A stretch of 64,000 nucleotides of DNA from Streptomyces sp. NBC_01275 (GTDB taxonomy: Bacteria > Actinomycetota > Actinomycetes > Streptomycetales > Streptomycetaceae): positions 8,432,001-8,496,000 of the forward strand of contig NZ_JAPEOZ010000001.1 of NCBI RefSeq assembly GCF_026340655.1, in the 5' to 3' direction. Under the pieces are notes generated by a model. It did not search any database. It was not told the origin of the DNA and saw only the letters and a list, made by a program, of their open reading frames with translations. This document shows positions 1 through 11,052 of the stretch, one piece after another; the first letter of the stretch is position 1; every line of letters starts with the position of its first letter. A program made the translations under genes and the position numbers.

Positions 1-98
1 GCGACGCGCTCGCAGCGCGGGCAGCGGACCAGCATCGAGGAGACGTAGTCGTACTGCGTGACACGGGGGTCGCGGAAACGGACGGGCGCGGGGGACAT
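1..98 (-). CDS. Partial hypothetical protein with CxxC motif
   Basis: Only the first 32 codons lie in the window; the gene runs off the left edge. The reading frame from the ATG at 98 gives a protein beginning MSPAPVRFRDPR, then a stretch ending RCPRCERVA. The CPRC pair suggests the first half of a zinc-binding knuckle. No Shine-Dalgarno sequence is obvious upstream. The family cannot be named from this fragment. It reads in the same direction as the MFS gene at its right. Confidence 0.5.
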   Translation of the reverse strand, partial: MSPAPVRFRDPRVTQYDYVSSMLVRCPRCERV

Positions 99-142
99 GG
101 CGTCGAGTATGCGGGCGGCCCGTGGCGCCGGGCATCCGGTTT

Positions 143-3161
<3,019 letters not shown>

Positions 3162-3259
3162 GCCACGAGTCTGCCGTACGCCACTGACAGTGACGGTGCG
3201 GGGTGCGGGGTGCGGGCCCAGAGTGGAATCGGCGCCGACCCGGGGCGGAAGGCGCGCTG

Positions 3260-3793
3260 TCACCGCAGCCGCGGCGCCCGTGTCCGCGCGTCCACCGCCG
3301 TGCCGGTCCGCTCCACCGTCTCCGCGAGCTCCCGCGCCCAGCCGGCCAGCCCGGCGAGATCCAGCCCGTGGGGACGGGTCCGCCCGGTGTCCGCCGCCCA
3401 CTGCTCCACGGCCCCGGCCCCGCGCCGCAGCAGCCGCGCTCCGCCCGTGACGTTCCCCCGGGCCTCGTGGGTGAGCCCCACCGCGAGCTGGGCGAGCCCC
3501 CGCCACAGCGGACGTTCCGCGTCCGGGCCCGACTTCCAGGCGTCCTCGAAGACCTCGTGCGCATGGAACGGCTTCCCCGCCGACAGCAGCGCCTGCGCCT
3601 CGGCCACGGTCTCCTCCGGGGACCGCACCACCCCCTCGGGCTGCCGCTCCACCCCCACCGCGCCGTACGGCAGGGGCCGCCCCAGCCCGTCGCGCGGCCG
3701 CGCGCTGCGCGCCCGCCCGTCGCCGTCCCGATCCCGGACGCCGTCCCCACGGCTGGGCTGCCTACGGCTGCGCTCGATACGGCTGTGCTCCAT
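3260..3793 (-). CDS. DUF309 domain protein
   Basis: The 177-residue protein contains PFHAHEVFEDAWK, the helix signature of DUF309 (an all-alpha family of unknown biochemical role). It continues with RPLWRGLAQLAVGLTHEARGN, which also fits the family. The first 60 residues are Arg-rich and poorly conserved in character. I start it at the ATG at 3793; a longer frame to 3937 exists but would run through the tRNA gene on the other strand. It sits 98 bases upstream of the cobF-like gene in the same direction, so co-transcription is possible. Function unknown. Confidence 0.7.
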   Translation of the reverse strand: MEHSRIERSRRQPSRGDGVRDRDGDGRARSARPRDGLGRPLPYGAVGVERQPEGVVRSPEETVAEAQALLSAGKPFHAHEVFEDAWKSGPDAERPLWRGLAQLAVGLTHEARGNVTGGARLLRRGAGAVEQWAADTGRTRPHGLDLAGLAGWARELAETVERTGTAVDARTRAPRLR

Positions 3794-3894
3794 ACGGCGA
3801 TTGTCCCGCGCCGAGACCTCCTTCGGCGTGGAGTCCGGCGTGGGGTAATGTTCTGTTCGCGCGATCACGTGGCACAACACCGCGAGAAGCGCGA

Positions 3895-3968
<74 letters not shown>

Positions 3969-3995
3969 CTAGAGACGCACTCGTAGTCGCAGGTC

Positions 3996-4029
3996 AGAGC
4001 CCTGGCTCACTTCGGTGAGGCAGGGCTCT
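3996..4029 (+). terminator. Strong intrinsic terminator after tRNA-Pro
   Basis: A hairpin of fourteen base pairs with one G-G mismatch is closed by a TTCG tetraloop at 4011-4014. It is followed within six bases by TTTT (4036-4039). It lies 27 bases past the tRNA 3' end and is the expected end of the tRNA transcript. Confidence 0.85.
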
Positions 4030-4179
4030 TGATCGTTTTCTGGACTGCCATGTCACATTTAGTCACCACCCTGAGGGATCTCCCCAGGCGGCGAACAGCT
4101 CACCGACGGACAGTCCTGATCGAGTGCTACGCCAGCGTGGCGGAGAATCGGGCACTGTTTCCTGGGATGTCATGAGTGG

Positions 4180-5319
4180 ATGATCGAGCCGTCTGCCGCC
4201 GCACAACTCCGCCGGACCGCACGTCGACGGGCCGCCAGGGATCATCGACGGCAACGGAGCCGCCCGATCGGGCCGGGCCGCGACACCGGTATCAGCCGAC
4301 TGACGTGGGTGGCGCTCGCGGCGTCCACGCTGCCGGGACTGGCCGCACTCGTCGCCCTGCTGTTCACATGGCTGTCGGTCGGGCAGACCAACAAAGATCT
4401 GCAGATCTCCGAGCAGGGGCAGATCACCACCCGGTTCAACGCAGCGATCACCAACCTGGGATCAGCGTCGTTGGATGTGGGCCTGGGGGGAATCTACGCC
4501 CTGCAACGCATCATGCAGGACTCCTCTCGGGATCAGCGCACTGTCGTCTCGGTGCTGTCCGCGTTCGTACGCCAGCACGCTCCCGTTCCGGACAGCGGCT
4601 TCAAGCCGGCAGAGGAGTACAGGCCACCTACCGACGTGGCGGCTGTGGTTGCCGTGCTGGGCAACCGGTCCGCCGACCGGGAGGTGACCCAGGACGGGAA
4701 GCCCCTGTACCGAGTTGATCTGAGCAGCGTCGATCTGCGCGGCCTGGAGCGCGAAGTGGGGCTCACGGAAGGCGGCATGCGCAGACGCAGCAACTTCCGC
4801 TTCGCGTTCCTCACCGGCGCGGACCTCCGACACGCAGGCCTCGAGAATTTCGACCTCTTCGGCGCGTCCCTCGACAACGCGGACATGTCCGACGTGAACC
4901 TTCAGGACACGGACCTCCGGCAAGCATTTCTTGGAGGCGCCGTTTTGACCGACGCACTCTTGGGCGCGGCCGTCATGACCGGCGCGGATCTCGGCGGAGC
5001 GAACCTTCACAGCGCGCACCTGAGCAGGGCCGAAGAGACCAACGAAACCAGCGAGGCCGACTCGAGCGCCGATTTGACCCGCGCGTCCCTGATCGGCGCG
5101 AACCTGAGCGCCGCAGACCTGCGCGGCGTGGTCCTGGTCGAGGCGGACTTGACTGACGCGGACCTGGCCGGCGCCGACCTGCGCGGCGCAGACCTGACCC
5201 GTGCAGACCTGAGCAACGCAGACTTGACCGGGGCAAAGCTGTCGGGTGCGAAGCTGGCGGGCGCGATCCTTGAGGGCGCACGCGGAGTGCCTCCTCGCAG
5301 CCGTGGCGGCTCGCCGTGA
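4180..5319 (+). CDS. Membrane-anchored pentapeptide-repeat protein
   Basis: The 379-residue protein has a basic N-terminal tail, then one or two membrane segments at about residues 42-66 (WVALAASTLPGLAALVALLF). A soluble region follows, and a C-terminal block of A(D/N)LXX pentapeptide repeats from about residue 205. The repeats are broken by an acidic insert near residue 285 (RAEETNETSEADSSADL) before resuming. Pentapeptide repeats form a right-handed quadrilateral beta helix. Membrane-anchored versions are common in Streptomyces and their role is unknown. The start lacks a strong Shine-Dalgarno. Codon use is somewhat less GC-biased than the neighbours. A frame overlapping the end stays open to 5509, so the original C-terminus may have been longer. 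Confidence 0.8.
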   Translation: MIEPSAAAQLRRTARRRAARDHRRQRSRPIGPGRDTGISRLTWVALAASTLPGLAALVALLFTWLSVGQTNKDLQISEQGQITTRFNAAITNLGSASLDVGLGGIYALQRIMQDSSRDQRTVVSVLSAFVRQHAPVPDSGFKPAEEYRPPTDVAAVVAVLGNRSADREVTQDGKPLYRVDLSSVDLRGLEREVGLTEGGMRRRSNFRFAFLTGADLRHAGLENFDLFGASLDNADMSDVNLQDTDLRQAFLGGAVLTDALLGAAVMTGADLGGANLHSAHLSRAEETNETSEADSSADLTRASLIGANLSAADLRGVVLVEADLTDADLAGADLRGADLTRADLSNADLTGAKLSGAKLAGAILEGARGVPPRSRGGSP

Positions 5320-5601
5320 TCTGCAGGCCGCCGCGCGCGGACGGCCGGCACACGACGATCCGTGGCTGTCGGTGGCGCGGGATGGATCTACAACGACGGT
5401 CGTGGCCGCTCATGGGGACAACCACATCGGGCTGATCTCGCACGACATCACGAGTTCAAGCTCAGTGACCACTGAGATACCTCTGTCCGGCCCAACCCCG
5501 GGTCGCTGAGATTCGCGCGCGAACCTAGGGTCTTCCACTAGGGCCGGACGCCAGCCGGACGACCGGCTGACCGCCCAGAGCCTGCGGTCAGGAGGAGCGC
5601 G

Positions 5602-6327
5602 ATGAGCGGGGTCCCCAAGAGGACCGGCGAACAAGAACCTGCCCTGACGCACGAACAGATCCAGGCCAGGATCGGAAAGCGCCTGGACGACGTTGCCAAG
5701 ATCCTGGCCGGCGCCCTCGTCGCCGTCGCCGGCGTCATGACCCTGCTCGGCCTCAGCAGCGACGTCGTGTTCGTTGCCCTCAACAACGACTCGTGGCCCA
5801 TCTATGTGGCCTCGCTCTGCGCCATCCTCGCCATCGTCTGCAGCATTGTGGCCCTGCTCGTCCACCCCACGCGGCGGGGCAACCTGTGGGAGACCGTCGT
5901 GCTCATTCTCGGCGTGATCCTCTATATGGCGGCTCTGAGCGTGGCGGTTATCGGCGCGGCCAAGGCTGCCGGGGGAAACGGGCGGCCGACCATCACCAAC
6001 ATCAAAGTCGACGGCCCTCGGTCCCGTCTGAAACTGAGTTTCGACGTTCACGCTGACGGCGTCGAGACGGGGGCCAGCATCGAGGTGTTCGTCAACGCCG
6101 TCAAGGCCGACTTGTCCGAGCCTGCCGTCGGGCCGGACGCCTACTCGAGTGAGCTCAGGCCCAACGACAAGGGCGTGGTCGAGCAGCGGGTCAGTATGCC
6201 GATGTCCCTCCCACCACAGGCCGCGGGCATCAGCATCATGGCCCTCAACGCGGGCGACGGAACCCAGGACGAGTGCGGCTCGCTCACCCAGCGCGGGCCG
6301 ACGTGCGCGAGGTTCCGGGTTCCCTGA
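5602..6327 (+). CDS. Small membrane protein of unknown function
   Basis: The 241-residue protein has a good ribosome site (AGGAGGAGCGCG just before the ATG). Three hydrophobic segments lie at about residues 35-57, 66-88 and 95-120, followed by a soluble C-terminal domain beginning TITNIKVDGPRSRLKLSFDV that looks like a beta-sandwich. A pair of cysteines (DECGS and PTCARF) near the end could form a disulfide if that domain is outside the cell. I do not recognise the family. It follows the pentapeptide gene in the same direction, and both sit in the patch just past tRNA-Pro. Confidence 0.65.
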   Translation: MSGVPKRTGEQEPALTHEQIQARIGKRLDDVAKILAGALVAVAGVMTLLGLSSDVVFVALNNDSWPIYVASLCAILAIVCSIVALLVHPTRRGNLWETVVLILGVILYMAALSVAVIGAAKAAGGNGRPTITNIKVDGPRSRLKLSFDVHADGVETGASIEVFVNAVKADLSEPAVGPDAYSSELRPNDKGVVEQRVSMPMSLPPQAAGISIMALNAGDGTQDECGSLTQRGPTCARFRVP

Positions 6328-6361
6328 GACCGGTGCTTCGGGGGATGACGCAGGTCAGAGG

Positions 6362-7258
6362 TCAGCGCAGGGTGAGCGGGGTCTCGGATGCCACGCGGGT
6401 CAGCTTCTCCGGGTTGCGGACGTAGTAGAGGCCGGTGATGCGGCCGTCCTCGACGCGGACCGCCATGACGCCGTCGATCTCGCCGTCCAGACGCAGGACG
6501 AGCGCGGGGTTGCCGTTGACCATCGTGGGGTCGCTGGTGAGTGCGCCTTCGACCTTGCCGGCGCCGCCGACGATGAAGCGGATCACCTTGTCGGCGCCGA
6601 TGATCGGCCGGCGCGCGGCCTGCTTGAGGCCGCCGCCGTCGCTCATCAGGACGACCTCGGGGGCGAGGACGTCGAGGAGGCCCTGCAGGTCGCTGGTCTC
6701 GAGCGCGCGCTGGAACGACTCCAGAGCCGCCCGGGTCCTGCTCGCGGAGACCACGGTGCGAGGGCGGCGGGCGTCGACGTGCCGGCGCGCGCGGTGCGCG
6801 ATCTGGCGGACGGCCGCGGGGCTCTTGTCGACGGCGGCCGCGATGTCGTCGTAGCTGACGTCGAAGGCCTCGCGCAGCACGAAGACGGCGCGCTCGGTCG
6901 GCGACAGCGTCTCGAGGACCAGCATGATCGCCATCGACACGCTCTCGGCGAGTTCGAGGTCCTCGGCCACGTCCGGCGCGGTGAGCAGCGGCTCGGGCAG
7001 CCAGGGACCGACGTACGCCTCCTTGCGGCGTTTCATCGTGCGCAGCCGGTTGAGCGACTGCCGGGTCGTGATCCGGACCAGGTAGGCGCGCTGGTCGCGC
7101 ACCTGCTCCACGTCGACCTTGACCCACCGCAGCCAGGTCTCCTGGAGGACGTCCTCGGCGTCGGCCGCCGATCCGAGCATCTCGTACGCGACGGTGAAGA
7201 GCAGGTTTCGGTGGGCGACGAAGATCTCGGTCGCCGTGTCACTGGCGTGATCGCTCAT
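6362..7258 (-). CDS. ECF41-family RNA polymerase sigma factor with SnoaL-like C-terminal domain
   Basis: This is a 298-residue extracytoplasmic-function sigma factor. Sigma2 (about residues 11-80) includes DAEDVLQETWLRW. The linker has the ECF41 signature WLPEP at 86-90. Sigma4 (about 110-165) includes LSPTERAVFVLREAFDVSYD. A SnoaL-like fold fills the C-terminal 120 residues. ECF41 members carry DGGGK and NPDKL motifs there; this one has SDGGG near 205 and NPEKL at 282-286. In characterised ECF41 proteins the extension modulates activity instead of a separate anti-sigma factor. The start at 7258 is preceded by AAGGAGAGG. The DoxX and oxidoreductase genes beside it are the usual ECF41 target types, so local autoregulation is likely. 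Confidence 0.9.
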   Translation of the reverse strand: MSDHASDTATEIFVAHRNLLFTVAYEMLGSAADAEDVLQETWLRWVKVDVEQVRDQRAYLVRITTRQSLNRLRTMKRRKEAYVGPWLPEPLLTAPDVAEDLELAESVSMAIMLVLETLSPTERAVFVLREAFDVSYDDIAAAVDKSPAAVRQIAHRARRHVDARRPRTVVSASRTRAALESFQRALETSDLQGLLDVLAPEVVLMSDGGGLKQAARRPIIGADKVIRFIVGGAGKVEGALTSDPTMVNGNPALVLRLDGEIDGVMAVRVEDGRITGLYYVRNPEKLTRVASETPLTLR

Positions 7259-7317
7259 GGTTCGGCCCCTCTCCTTCGCGGCCGAACCCGGTCGGCCGTA
7301 GGACACACACATCTTGG

Positions 7318-7701
7318 TCAGCCGGTGAACGCCTCAGGGCCGAAACGGCCCCACGCGACGAAGACCGCAAGCGCGAAGTAGACCAGGTTCAGCATCACGA
7401 AGCCGAACTGACCAAGCCGACCGTGGGTGATCATCGCACCGACCATGAGCAGGACCCAGCAGACGGCGGTCACCGGCACCATGACCGGTGCGATGTCGAG
7501 CACGGCGGGCAGGATCAGGCCCACCGCGGCCAGGAGTTCGACGACCCCGAGGGTCCTGACGAAGTCGACGCCGACGTCTCGGGTCCACTCCCCGCCGTGC
7601 TGCCCGGCCAGTCGCTCCTTGGGGACGAACGCCTTGCTGACGCCGCCGGCCAGGGCGACCGCGGCCAACAGTGCGGTGGCGATCCACAGAGTGAGGTTCA
7701 T
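7318..7701 (-). CDS. DoxX-family membrane protein
   Basis: A 127-residue protein with four hydrophobic helices, the usual size and layout of DoxX-like proteins. It has an opening ATALLAAVALAGGVSKAF, a middle LGVVELLAAVGLILPA and a C-terminal FGFVMLNLVYFALAVFVAW. The start is supported by AAGGAGAAGGAGAG upstream. It sits between the sigma factor and the broken FAD oxidoreductase in one direction. DoxX and FAD oxidoreductases are common partners of ECF41 factors. Biochemical role uncertain. Confidence 0.85.
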   Translation of the reverse strand: MNLTLWIATALLAAVALAGGVSKAFVPKERLAGQHGGEWTRDVGVDFVRTLGVVELLAAVGLILPAVLDIAPVMVPVTAVCWVLLMVGAMITHGRLGQFGFVMLNLVYFALAVFVAWGRFGPEAFTG

Positions 7702-7721
7702 GGAGGCTCTCCTTCTCCTTG

Positions 7722-7759
7722 CCTTGTGCGGGTGACTCCGCCTTGTGCGGGTGACTTCG
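7722..7759. repeat. 19-bp tandem duplication
   Basis: Two adjacent copies of CCTTGTGCGGGTGACTCCG (7722-7740) and the same with one C-to-T change (7741-7759). The duplication sits in the short gap between the DoxX gene and the truncated oxidoreductase. Confidence 0.85.
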
Positions 7760-7776
7760 GGTTCTCGGGCGACTGG

Positions 7777-8100
7777 CTAGGCCGTCTGTTCGGCGGTGGC
7801 CGGCGTCCCGCCGCGCCCGGCCCCCAGCAGCTGCCGGCGCTTGTCGTCCTGGGCCCAGGTCCAGCTGTGCGAACCGGGCTTGCGTGCCTCGTCGGCCAGC
7901 TGCTTGACGGTGCCCCGGCACACGAGTTCCTTGACCTTGTCGGATCCGCCCACCAGTTGGTGCAGGCGGATCCGCTCGACGAAGGTCGGCCGCGGGTTGA
8001 TCAGGGTCACTGTCACGTCGTCGCGCTGCGTCAGGCGATTGGCCGCCATGACGCCGGCGTATCCGCCGCCGATCACGACCACCTGTGTGCTCCCGGTCAT
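7777..8100 (-). pseudogene. Truncated FAD/NAD(P)-dependent oxidoreductase
   Basis: The frame gives 107 residues starting MTGSTQVVVIGGGYAGVMAA, the FAD-binding Rossmann motif of an NDH-2-like pyridine nucleotide-disulfide oxidoreductase. It continues INPRPTFVERIRLHQLVGGSD as in intact relatives of about 350-380 residues. After that the sequence no longer matches the family and ends in unrelated basic residues. The catalytic centre, NADH-binding fold and C-terminal domain are missing, so I read it as an internal deletion. Intact enzymes of this type are common ECF41 targets, so the sigma factor beside it has probably lost this output gene. Confidence 0.7.
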
Positions 8101-8253
8101 GGTGTCTCCTTCGGTTCCCGCTCTTTTCCAGGGCTTCGGCCTCAAGACACCGGGTGAGGAAGCGCTGTGACAGCATGTGAGCCGGATCACTCCAGGGGTG
8201 TGGGCTCGGCCTGCGGGGCAGTGTGCGCAAGGCGGTGATCCCTGTCATCGCCA

Positions 8254-8313
8254 AGATCCGACCCGATCCGATCCGGCCTGATCCAATCCAATCCGATCCA
8301 ACCTGACTGATCC
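8254..8313. repeat. Cluster of GATCC-type microrepeats
   Basis: Six GATCC words and two AATCC variants at irregular 5-15 base spacing lie just upstream of the thioesterase gene (copies at 8255, 8265, 8270, 8280, 8294 and 8309). It may be a decayed tandem repeat; no dyad stands out. Confidence 0.5.
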
Positions 8314-8331
8314 GACCTGGAGGCCCGCACC

Positions 8332-9132
8332 ATGACTTCTCTGGCCGCCGACCGCGACCTGTGGCTGCGCCGGTTCACCCCCGCTCCCGAGGCCACCGCC
8401 CGCCTGGTGTGCTTCCCCCACGCGGGCGGGGCGGCCAGCGCCTACGTGCACCTGTCGCGCGCCCTCGCACCGTCCGTCGAGGTGGTGGCGGTGCAGTACC
8501 CGGGCCGGCAGGACCGCAGGTCCGAGCCGTGTGCGACGAGCATCGCCGAACTCGCCGACCGTGTCTCGCCGTTCCTCGAGACCGCCGACGCCGACGCCGA
8601 CCTGCCGCTCGTCCTCTTCGGCCACAGCATGGGCGCCTGCGTCGCCTTCGAGGTGGCCCGCCGTCTCGAAGCCGGCGCGCCCGGAGCCAGGCCGCACAAG
8701 CTGATCGTCTCGGGCCGGCGCGCTCCCGGACCCGCCCGCGGCGAACGCGTCCACCTGCTGGACGAACAGGGCGTCGTCGCCGAACTGAAGGCGGTCGGCG
8801 GCACGGTGTCCGCGGTCCTCGACGACCCCGACATCCTCAGCATGGCCCTGCCCGCCATCCGCGCCGACTACCGCGCGGTCGAGCTCTACGCCCACCAGCC
8901 GGGCGAACTCCTGCGCTGCCCCGTGGTCGCCTTCACGGGCGACGCGGACCCCAAGGCGCCCGTGGAGGAGGTCGCCGACTGGGCCGGCCACACCACCGGA
9001 GCGTTCCGGCTGAAGGTCTTCCCGGGCGGGCACTTCTACCTCAGCGACGACCCCGACCCCGTTCACGAGGCGTTGCGCGAGGAGACCGGCCCGGAACGGA
9101 TCCGGATTCCCCAGCGGGACGGCGTCTCCTAG
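8332..9132 (+). CDS. Type II thioesterase (alpha/beta hydrolase)
   Basis: This 266-residue protein is a stand-alone thioesterase of the kind that edits acyl carrier domains in polyketide and nonribosomal peptide assembly. It has the N-terminal LVCFPHAGGAASAY, the nucleophile elbow FGHSMGA with Ser99, VAFTGDADPKAPVEEV with the likely Asp, and FPGGHFYLSDDP with the catalytic His. The start is preceded by GGAGG. No synthase lies within 45 kb on either side in this window, so it is either an orphan or serves a cluster elsewhere. The TetR regulator 14 bases downstream may be co-transcribed. Confidence 0.88.
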   Translation: MTSLAADRDLWLRRFTPAPEATARLVCFPHAGGAASAYVHLSRALAPSVEVVAVQYPGRQDRRSEPCATSIAELADRVSPFLETADADADLPLVLFGHSMGACVAFEVARRLEAGAPGARPHKLIVSGRRAPGPARGERVHLLDEQGVVAELKAVGGTVSAVLDDPDILSMALPAIRADYRAVELYAHQPGELLRCPVVAFTGDADPKAPVEEVADWAGHTTGAFRLKVFPGGHFYLSDDPDPVHEALREETGPERIRIPQRDGVS

Positions 9133-9145
9133 GTAGGCTGGGATC

Positions 9146-9718
9146 ATGTCGCCCACCCGCCGTACCGCCCGACAGGCCGACCTGTTGGAGCGACTCGTCG
9201 TACTGCTCACGGCGGAGGGGTTCTCGGACCTCACCCTGGACGACCTCGCGGAGCGGCTGCGCTGCTCCAAGACGACGCTGTACCAACTGGCCCGCAGCAA
9301 ACAGGGGCTGGTCGTGGAGGCGCTCAAGCACTACTTCCGCGGGGCGACCGAGGCCGTGGAGAAGCGGGTGGCGCAGACCGTCGAACCGTCCGACCGCGTA
9401 CGCGTCTATCTGACCGCCGTCGCGGAGCAACTGCGCCCGCTCTCGCGCCGGTTCCTCGACGACGTCGCGGACTTCCCGCCCGCCCGCGAGGTGTACGAGG
9501 CCAACACGCGGGCGGCCGCGGAGCGGGTCCGGCAGCTGATCGCCGAGGGCGTCTCCGGCGGCGCCTTCCGTGAGGTGCACACCGCGTTCGTCGGCGAGGT
9601 CGCCGCCGCGACCATGCGGCAGATCCAGCAGGGCGAGCTCAAGGCGCGCACCGGGCTGACCGACGCGGAGGCGTACGAGCAGCTCGCCTCGCTGATCGTG
9701 CACGCCGTCTCGTCCTGA
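9146..9718 (+). CDS. TetR-family transcriptional regulator
   Basis: A 190-residue regulator. The N-terminal helix-turn-helix reads FSDLTLDDLAERLRCSKTTL and YQLARSKQGL, typical of TetR, followed by an all-helical ligand domain. It begins 14 bases after the thioesterase. The best operator candidate is the dyad at 9829-9856 in front of the acyl-CoA dehydrogenase gene, about 110 bases downstream. The ligand could be an acyl-CoA, judging only from that neighbour. Confidence 0.88.
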   Translation: MSPTRRTARQADLLERLVVLLTAEGFSDLTLDDLAERLRCSKTTLYQLARSKQGLVVEALKHYFRGATEAVEKRVAQTVEPSDRVRVYLTAVAEQLRPLSRRFLDDVADFPPAREVYEANTRAAAERVRQLIAEGVSGGAFREVHTAFVGEVAAATMRQIQQGELKARTGLTDAEAYEQLASLIVHAVSS

Positions 9719-9828
9719 CACCCCCCGCGCTTCACCCCGCACCCGCGTAGGCGCCCTTGCGGATGCCCTCATGGGCTCCTCGCAGGCGTCTCGCGGGTGC
9801 CTTCGCGCGCCTGGTGGCGTACTCTGAA

Positions 9829-9856
9829 TGATACTGTCGTACTCCTTTCAGTATCA
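9829..9856. promoter_or_regulatory. Palindromic operator before acyl-CoA dehydrogenase
   Basis: The perfect 8-bp inverted repeat TGATACTG (9829-9836) and CAGTATCA (9849-9856) has a 12-base spacer. It ends 15 bases before the ATG at 9872 and so would overlap the transcription or translation start region. The TetR regulator just upstream is the natural candidate to bind it. Confidence 0.55.
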
Positions 9857-9871
9857 CCTCGTGAGGTTGCC

Positions 9872-11050
9872 ATGCCTGCCACCCGCGCTCTGCCGACCGA
9901 GGAAGCCGTCGAGCTCATCCAGCTCACCCGCACCCTGGCCACGAAGGAACTCGCGCCCAGGGTCGCCGACGCGGAGGCGGAAGCCGCCTTCCCCCGTGAC
10001 GTCTTCCGCACCCTCGGGCGCAGCGGCCTGCTGGGGCTGCCCTTCGCCGAGGAGGACGGCGGCGCGGGACAGCCGTACGAGGTGTATCTCCAGGTGATCG
10101 AGGAGGTCGCCGCGATCTGGTCGAGCGTCGCGGTGGGCATCTCCGTGCACGCCCTGTCCTGCTTCCCGCTGGCCCGCTTCGGCACCGAGGAGCAGCGGCG
10201 ACGCTGGCTGCCGGAGATGGTCGGCGGCGAGCTCCTCGGCGCGTACTGCCTGTCCGAGCCGCACGCCGGCTCCGACCCGGCGGCCATGCTCACCCGCGCG
10301 GTCCGGGACGGCGACCAGTACGTGCTCAACGGCGCCAAGGCCTGGACGACCCACGGCGGGTACGCCGACTTCTACACGGTGATGGCCCGCACCTCCGACG
10401 ACCGCGCCCACGGCATCTCCTGCTTCCTGGTCCCGGCCGACGCCCCGGGCCTCAGCGCCGACCCGCCGGAGCGGAAGATGGGCCTGACCGGGTCGGCGAC
10501 CGCCACCATGCGGCTGGACGACGTCCGGGTGCCGGTCGAGCGGCGGATCGGGGCGGAGGGCCAGGGCCTGCAGATCGCGCTCGCCTCCCTCGACTGCGGC
10601 CGCCTCGGCATCGCCGCCGTCGCCACCGGCCTCGCCCAGGGCGCCCTGGACCACGCGGTGCGCTACGCCCGTGAGCGCGAGACCTTCGGCAAGCCGATCA
10701 TCGAGCACCAGGGTCTGGCGTTCGTGCTCGCCGACATGGGCGCCGCGATCGAGTCGGCCCGTGCCACCACGCTGTCCGCCGCGCGGCTGAAGGACCTCGG
10801 GCTGCCCTTCACACGGGAGGCGTCGATCGCCAAACTCGTGGCCACGGACAATGCCATGAAGGTGACCACGGACGCGGTGCAGGTCCTCGGCGGGTACGGG
10901 TACACGCGTGACTTCCCCGTCGAGCGCTATATGCGCGAGGCCAAGGTCATGCAGATCTTCGAAGGAACCAACCAGATCCAGCGCATGATCATCTCCCGTG
11001 CGCTGGACCGTGACGAGGGCGGTGTGCTCACCGTCCTCGGCAAGGAGTGA
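9872..11050 (+). CDS. Acyl-CoA dehydrogenase
   Basis: A 392-residue FAD-dependent acyl-CoA dehydrogenase, which introduces the alpha,beta double bond in fatty or branched acyl-CoA breakdown. It shows the family order: an N-terminal helical domain, YCLSEPHAGSDPAAM (first ACAD signature), WTTHGGYADFYTVMARTS, and the C-terminal YMREAKVMQIFEGTNQIQ, where Glu364 is the catalytic base position. The ATG at 9872 follows GTGAGG; the upstream frame is not family-like. Its stop overlaps the start region of the following SDR gene, so the two are translationally coupled. Chain-length preference cannot be read from sequence. Confidence 0.93.
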   Translation: MPATRALPTEEAVELIQLTRTLATKELAPRVADAEAEAAFPRDVFRTLGRSGLLGLPFAEEDGGAGQPYEVYLQVIEEVAAIWSSVAVGISVHALSCFPLARFGTEEQRRRWLPEMVGGELLGAYCLSEPHAGSDPAAMLTRAVRDGDQYVLNGAKAWTTHGGYADFYTVMARTSDDRAHGISCFLVPADAPGLSADPPERKMGLTGSATATMRLDDVRVPVERRIGAEGQGLQIALASLDCGRLGIAAVATGLAQGALDHAVRYARERETFGKPIIEHQGLAFVLADMGAAIESARATTLSAARLKDLGLPFTREASIAKLVATDNAMKVTTDAVQVLGGYGYTRDFPVERYMREAKVMQIFEGTNQIQRMIISRALDRDEGGVLTVLGKE

Positions 11051-11052
11051 TG

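Noticed and set aside
5320..5509. Open frame continuing past the pentapeptide gene
   Set aside because: It overlaps the gene end in another frame, has no start signal and no recognisable domain. It may be a frameshifted old C-terminus but cannot be called as a gene.
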